Under the pieces are notes generated by a model. That model did no database searches. It had not been told where the DNA came from and saw only the letters and a program-made list of their open reading frames with translations. A DNA stretch of 64,000 nucleotides from Diphasiastrum complanatum. Its lineage: Eukaryota > Streptophyta > Lycopodiopsida > Lycopodiales > Lycopodiaceae. This document shows, piece by piece, positions 59,309-64,000 of the stretch. The stretch lies in NCBI GenBank assembly GCA_029204225.1, contig CM055094.1, positions 63,442,442 through 63,506,441 on the forward strand, read 5' to 3'. The stretch's first letter is position 1. Every line of letters begins with the position of its first letter. A program made the position numbers and the translations under genes.

Positions 59309-59320
59309 GCTCTGATACCA
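59309..59320 (-). promoter_or_regulatory. Copia primer-binding site
   Basis: It reads TGGTATCAGAGC on the minus strand, the consensus site for initiator Met tRNA in plant copia elements, directly at the LTR end. Confidence 0.92.
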
Positions 59321-59970
59321 TGTGAAAGATTTCAGATCCTTAAGATCCAATCTACTTGAATGATCTTTGGTTAGAAAGAGAAATACACTACCAATTTCAC
59401 CAATGTAGAAAAATCAGCATCTACACACAATTCAAGATGCAAACACTAATAGAACTTGATCAAACTTGAATGAAATGATTATAAACTATTGCTGTCCATA
59501 CAAAACCAGCAAGCTACTGTATTTTACACGTGTGGATCCAGAAATAGCAAATATAGATCATTCTACACATAGAATTGCAAGCAATCACCAAGATAGTGCA
59601 CCAATGGATAGTAGAACCCAAGAGAACCACGTATAAGCATGAAATGAGATAGAGAAGAGAGAAGATGACTCTCTCCACGAGTTACATCCTTTTATAGCAG
59701 GTCCAAACCCTATTTGGCCACTTGGCTTTCCCACCAAAATGCTAACCCTACCAATTTTGGGTCTAGATTCAATGTACCCAACTTGTTCAAATTGAATCTA
59801 CTCAAACTCGCATTCTATCTTTCCCACATTTTCAAAAAGTGTTTATTCAAATGAAATTTAGACTAATGAACTTTGAAAAGTCAACCTCTAAGTCTAAAAC
59901 AAGTTTTGGCCTCAATATGCCAAATATGGAAATATTGCAAAATGTGATGAAACTAGTTGAATCTTTCACA
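59321..59970 (-). mobile_element. 5' LTR of the young copia (650 bp)
   Basis: The termini are perfect 10-bp inverted repeats, TGTGAAAGAT at 59321 and ATCTTTCACA at 59970. CTCCA (59971-59975) would be one copy of the target duplication. The 3' LTR is absent; the element is broken at about 56.3 kb. Confidence 0.9.
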
Positions 59971-59975
59971 CTCCA

Positions 59976-60364
59976 GTGTGGAGTTTACAAGATAGCCAAA
60001 CGTAGAATCACAAGACTAGTTAACGCTAATTAGCTAGTTAGTTAGTCTCCGTCCTTGACACTCATTTTAGCTGGGCATAAAGTCTATGACTCCAAGCCCG
60101 TTGAGCTGCCAGTGGCAGCGCGAAAGATTCCTCTTCGTTTGTTTTGTAATATCTTGTTTGCTTTCGTTCTTTTCGTCTCTTTCGTGGTTTTTAATTTTGC
60201 GCCCCTTTGCGGTTTGCGGCCCTGGAGGTGTGTTTATGATTCACAGATGATTTGCGAATCATTCGTGCTTCGAGTCAAAGGCACGTTGACTGTCGTGAAT
60301 TGTTCTCGTTTGACCTTCGTTTCTTGTTTGTGATGCGACAAAGTTGCATGAGTTCACCAGTTCT
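59976..60364. other. No gene recognised
   Basis: A 92-codon ORF (60055-60333) has a hydrophobic centre, LFCNILFAFVLFVSFVVF, that could look like a membrane segment, but it has no other support. Nothing else is seen. Confidence 0.3.
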
Positions 60365-61007
60365 GACACTTTAGGACCATAAATGGATCTACAAAAGATC
60401 CACAAGAGTGATTGGGTGCTTGCTTAACAATCTATCAAAAAACTAGACACAAAAAAGTTGATCTAGAATGGCAATTTGACAAACAACAAGCATTAACAAT
60501 CAAAAGCATTGATCAACATTGAAATCGGAGCCCACACATTTGTACGATAGGCTTTAGTACGGCCTTCAACCTGAGAAACAAGTAGAAATTGATTTGGTTT
60601 CATTTGGATCACAAAAACTCAATGTACATAGTGAACTAGCTTGAGATTGCCAATGAGCTCCAAAATTTTTCTTTCTTCTTATTATGGAGAGAGGGAATAC
60701 ACAGCAAATTTGACTTCCTTCTGGAAGTTAGGTGGATTTCCAGCATGTAATAAGGAAGTTAACTCACTCTTCTTGCCCTAAAATGAAACCCTAGCCTAGA
60801 TCCTAGAGTTATGCTTCTTAAGTAGCTAGTTGGTCAAATTTTCACCTTTAACTTAGGTGTAGGTCCTATAAAGTAGGGATGACCACCAAATAGACATGAC
60901 CAACTCTCTTGACTTGACCTGACCTACATTAGGAGTGGGTTGCCACATGGCATCTTGGCCTTCCATGTGTAGAACCCAAGTATATACAATATTTACAAAG
61001 TTCTACA
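60365..61007 (-). mobile_element. Copia LTR, inverted copy of the LTR at 63349-63980
   Basis: Its complement matches the right-hand LTR along nearly its whole length (for example GATCCACAAGAGTGATTGG, GTTAACTCACTCTTCTTGCC, CATGACCAACTCTCTTGAC, ending ACAAAGTTCTACA at 61007). The outer end near 60365 has diverged and no primer site is left. It is a solo or truncated LTR. Confidence 0.8.
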
Positions 61008-61099
61008 TGGCTAGATTTGCCAAAATAGGCTATTTTTCACAAAAATATAGATGGATTTTGATTGTGAAAAGATCAAGAAAAATTATAGAATCTCTTTGA

Positions 61100-61660
61100 T
61101 GGCAAGTTATACAGGACGAGTAATAGTAGGTGCAAGTAATAGGATTATAACTCGCCGAACTGTCCACTTGCCAAAAACGATGATCAAAACAATATGAAAA
61201 GATGGCGAGTAATGAGGAATTGATAGCGAGTAATCAATGGCGAGTAATGGCTCTGATGGCAAGTAATAAAATTATAATTCGCCAATCTCTCAAATGATAT
61301 ATCTTTGTGTTTTCAGGCTACTATTCTGATGGCGAGTAAAGATAATGAATAAAAATTGAAAAACCTCTAACGGCGAGTAATAGCCTAATAACTCGCCAAT
61401 CATCAAAATGATAGCTCTGAGGATGCTATTCACCCTGCTCTGATGGCGAGTTATTTTGGCTCGCAAAAAGTGTCAACAAGCTCTCGGACGAGTAATAGGT
61501 GACAAGGCGAGTAATGTCTCTGATGGCGAGCTATAATTTATAACTTGTCGAGCTCACAGAATAGTGTATGGAGCTTGCCTAGCACTCTGGAGAAGTGGCG
61601 AAAAAAAACAGTAAATAAAAAATAGAGAAAAGTCTGTTGACGAGTAATAAACCTGTGAAA
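61100..61660. repeat. Array of GGCGAGTAAT / ATAACTCGCC motifs
   Basis: At least a dozen degenerate copies of GGCGAGTAATA and several of its partner ATAACTCGCC occur, often paired 10-20 bp apart (best pair at about 61372-61398), so short hairpins can form. CTCTGATGGCGAG recurs before several copies. On the minus strand the array sits downstream of a gypsy-type primer site (61722-61739), so it is probably element leader. Confidence 0.75.
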
Positions 61661-61721
61661 ATGCAAGAAAAATTTAAGCAAAAGGCAAACAAAAACCCAT
61701 CTAATAGTAGTTAGCACTGTC

Positions 61722-61745
61722 TCTCCGGCAACGGCACCAAAAAAA
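61722..61745 (-). promoter_or_regulatory. Gypsy-type primer-binding site
   Basis: On the minus strand it reads TGGTGCCGTTGCCGGAGA, one or two bases from TGGCGCCGTTGCCGGGGA, the primer site typical of Athila/Tat-type gypsy elements. The plus strand then starts TGTTGGATCC at 61746, the presumed LTR end. Confidence 0.65.
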
Positions 61746-62350
61746 TGTTGGATCCTTTTCGTAGCGATCAAGAGAGCAAGGTTAGGGTTTGGATCTCCGA
61801 CTAGGTGAGTTGTCATGTAGTACGGGGGCTTCGATCCAACGGGGAAGGGGTTAAGCTACAAATCTAAATGGGAACTAAGCCTACCAAGGGTGTCAATCTT
61901 GGCATATGATCTGATGGTGGAATGGCTCAATTTGGAAATAGGGTGCTTGACACTCTCCTTGACTCTTTTTAGGGTTTTGACATGTGAAGATTCTCTTCTT
62001 GGATCTTGGCTTTTCTTGGGCTATTTAGGCTCTTTGAGCTCTAAACCTTCTCCTCTTGAGGCGTAGCTTCTCAAGGCTAACTCCTATTTACTATTGTGTG
62101 TTTTTGTGGATTTGGAAGATGAAATCTTGTGCTAATGATCTTCTTTATTGTTATAGCATGATTAGGAAACACATACAAGCATTCATCATTTCACAACCAA
62201 ACATACAATGGCAAAAGAGAAGGACTTCACATAAAAGGAAAGGTAGGAGGAGGAGGCTTTGCTTCTCTCTCTCTCTCTCTCTCAATCTCTATTCCTGCAA
62301 ATGAAAAGTGAATACAAAATGGTGTCACATCTCTACTTATAGACAAAGTT
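61746..62350 (-). mobile_element. Presumed gypsy 5' LTR (right limit not found)
   Basis: It begins TGTTGGATCC next to the primer site. No closing CCAACA was found, so the far end is uncertain. ORFs here are not supported. A short CT run lies at 62264-62283. Confidence 0.35.
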
Positions 62351-63348
62351 AGGGTTAGGGTTTTTGGTTCACCCAAAAACCATGTACCATAATAACTTGA
62401 CTATCATAAAAGTTTAAAAACCAAATTGCATTTTAGAACTACTTGGGTCCTTTCTTATTTAGGCCCACTGGTATTTTAGATCTATCTTTACTTCTCGCGC
62501 CTTTGGCTTACAAGTATAGTGCACCATTTAAGGGTGTCTGACATTATATTACTAATAGATCTGTCAATAATCTGATGAAAAGTATAACTTTCTCCACACT
62601 CAATCTTTTGGGATTTGTGAATGGAATAGCCAAGGTTACCCTACCAAAATGAAGCTCTATATAATTTCTCTTAGTAATAATTTCCATTGAGAAACAATTA
62701 TTTTCAATTTTCCAAAAGTTTGAAATAAAAAATCGAAAACTACTTTAAAATCAAAAAATCTATCGTTTTGTCAATACTTAATAGATTTTGGATCCGTTTG
62801 ATCCTACCCTGGCCTTCTTAATGTCAATGAGAATGCTTTTGCACTCCCACTTATGGCTTTTGTACCTCCAAATCTACAAAATTTTAAAAACCGCTTTCTC
62901 CTACATTTTAGTATTTTCAAATCATCTGCAAGCTGCCATTGAATTTGAAAACATTTATGATTTTACATTGTAATTTTCTAACCCTCCAAGGTCCCTTTAT
63001 AATTTTGCCATAATTTGTACGCGAAAATATCCTTGAGAAAATTTTATGATCATGTTTCAAAACTTATAGAAAAGCAAGTAATGTATTCTGCATTAATCAT
63101 GTATGCATAAATAGAAAGGTACCTAAACAAATTGAAAAAAATATGTCAAATGTACCTGAAATGCAATTATCCACCATATGTGATTTTCTGAACGCTAAAT
63201 GTGCTATCATTGGTATCTGATATTTTGTTCATCAAAGTGACACTCAGGGATCATTTCATTTCGATGCAAAGCTAGTGACACACCAAATCAGACAAACATA
63301 TTGTGAAGAATTGCCAAAAATTGGCAAATCTAGCTTGATAAAAAACCA
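62351..63348. other. No gene recognised
   Basis: AT-rich, with many T/A runs. Only short unsupported ORFs. Confidence 0.5.
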
Positions 63349-63980
63349 TGTAGAACTTTGTAAATATTATGTATAATTGGGTTCCACACATGGAAGGCCA
63401 AGATGCCACATGGCAACCCACTCCTAATGTAGGTTAGGTCAAGTCAAGAGAGTTGGTCATGTCTATTTGGTGGTCATCCCTACTTTAAGGTGAAAATTTG
63501 ACCAACTAGCTACCTACCAAGCATAACTCTAAGATCTAGGCTAGGGTTTCATTTTAGGGCAAGAAGAGTGAGTTAACCTCCTTATTACATGCTGGAAATC
63601 CACCTAAATTCAAGAAGAAAGTCAAATTTGCTATGTATTCAAGCTCCCATAGTGAGAAGATAGAATATTTTTGGAGCTCATTGACAATCTCAAGCTAGTT
63701 CACTATGTACATTGAGTTTTTGTGATCCAAATAAAACCAAATCAATTTCTACTTGTTTCTCAGGTTGAAGGCCATACTACATCCTGTAGTACACATGTGT
63801 GGGATCAGATTTCAATGTTCATCAATGGTTTTGATTGTTAATGCTTGTTGTTTGTCAAATTGCCAATCTAGATCAACTTTTTTGTGTCTAGTTTTTTGAT
63901 AGATTGTTAAGCAAGCATCCAATCACTCTTGTGGATATTTTGTAGATCCATTTATGGTCCTAAAGTACAGTACTTCCACA
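63349..63980 (+). mobile_element. Copia 5' LTR (632 bp) of an element running off the window
   Basis: It starts TGTAGAAC and ends CTTCCACA, ends that match at most positions as inverted repeats. TGGTATCAGAGA (63981-63992), the copia primer site, follows directly, so the coding part lies beyond position 64000. Homologous to the inverted LTR at 60365-61007. Confidence 0.8.
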
Positions 63981-64000
63981 TGGTATCAGAGACAAGTACA

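Noticed and set aside
61538-61816. 92-codon minus-strand ORF
   Set aside because: It runs across the presumed LTR end, primer site and motif array; a retroelement leader is not expected to code there.
62349-62372. TTAGGG repeats suggesting an internal telomere
   Set aside because: Only two or three units, not the plant TTTAGGG array; chance in a T/G-rich stretch.

Overview
This looks like nuclear DNA from a vascular land plant with a large, repeat-rich genome. It is AT-rich and has fragments of every main plant retroelement class, long AG/CT microsatellites, and one intact plant secondary-metabolism gene. The species cannot be named from the sequence. The only complete, clearly functional gene is an intronless BAHD (HXXXD) acyltransferase on the minus strand (34026-35399), in a small GC-richer island with a TATA box about 320 bp upstream of its ATG.

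Layout. 295-5488: Ty1/copia element on the minus strand with a good 5' LTR (4746-5488), gag and integrase; most of its reverse transcriptase is replaced by about 1.25 kb of foreign sequence. 7445-9519: minus-strand copia pieces with two LTR/primer-site junctions and a minisatellite inside one LTR. 10.39-10.72 kb: copia RT scrap. 11.05-15.50 kb: a cluster of three minus-strand, intron-containing genes or pseudogenes that I do not recognise, two of them clear paralogues. 15.88-18.54 kb: plus-strand copia scraps. 19.45-20.29 kb: GC-rich 351-bp tandem repeat. 20.76-27.95 kb: plus-strand Ty3/gypsy element (Tat/Athila-like) with frameshifts and stops. 28.28-30.50 kb: unrecognised ORFs followed by an LTR-like unit. 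31.21-33.17 kb: a TA-flanked MITE and a 5'-truncated LINE with a perfect 15-bp target duplication. 34.03-36.3 kb: acyltransferase and upstream region. 37.6-41.5 kb: minus-strand gypsy remnant and another unrecognised pseudogene. 41.6-45.1 kb: plus-strand copia. 45.92-47.01 kb: minus-strand CACTA transposase remnant. 47.84-48.51 kb: a local duplication, one copy of which holds a perfect 40-bp-arm hairpin. 51.0-52.5 kb: very long AG/TG/CT tracts. 52.8-55.1 kb: plus-strand gypsy remnant. 55.1-56.1 kb: copia LTR and leader. 56.35-59.97 kb: the youngest-looking copia (minus strand, 560-codon open gag-pro-int, 650-bp LTR). 60.37-63.99 kb: two copies of one copia LTR in opposite orientation, enclosing a gypsy leader with an array of short GGCGAGTAAT hairpin motifs.

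Almost all coding capacity outside the acyltransferase is decayed mobile-element sequence. The most interesting part is the 11.05-15.50 kb cluster. Exon lengths, intron phases and splice sites there are mutually consistent, which argues for real spliced genes of a multi-copy family rather than chance ORFs. I could run no alignments or searches; family names rest on motifs read by eye.
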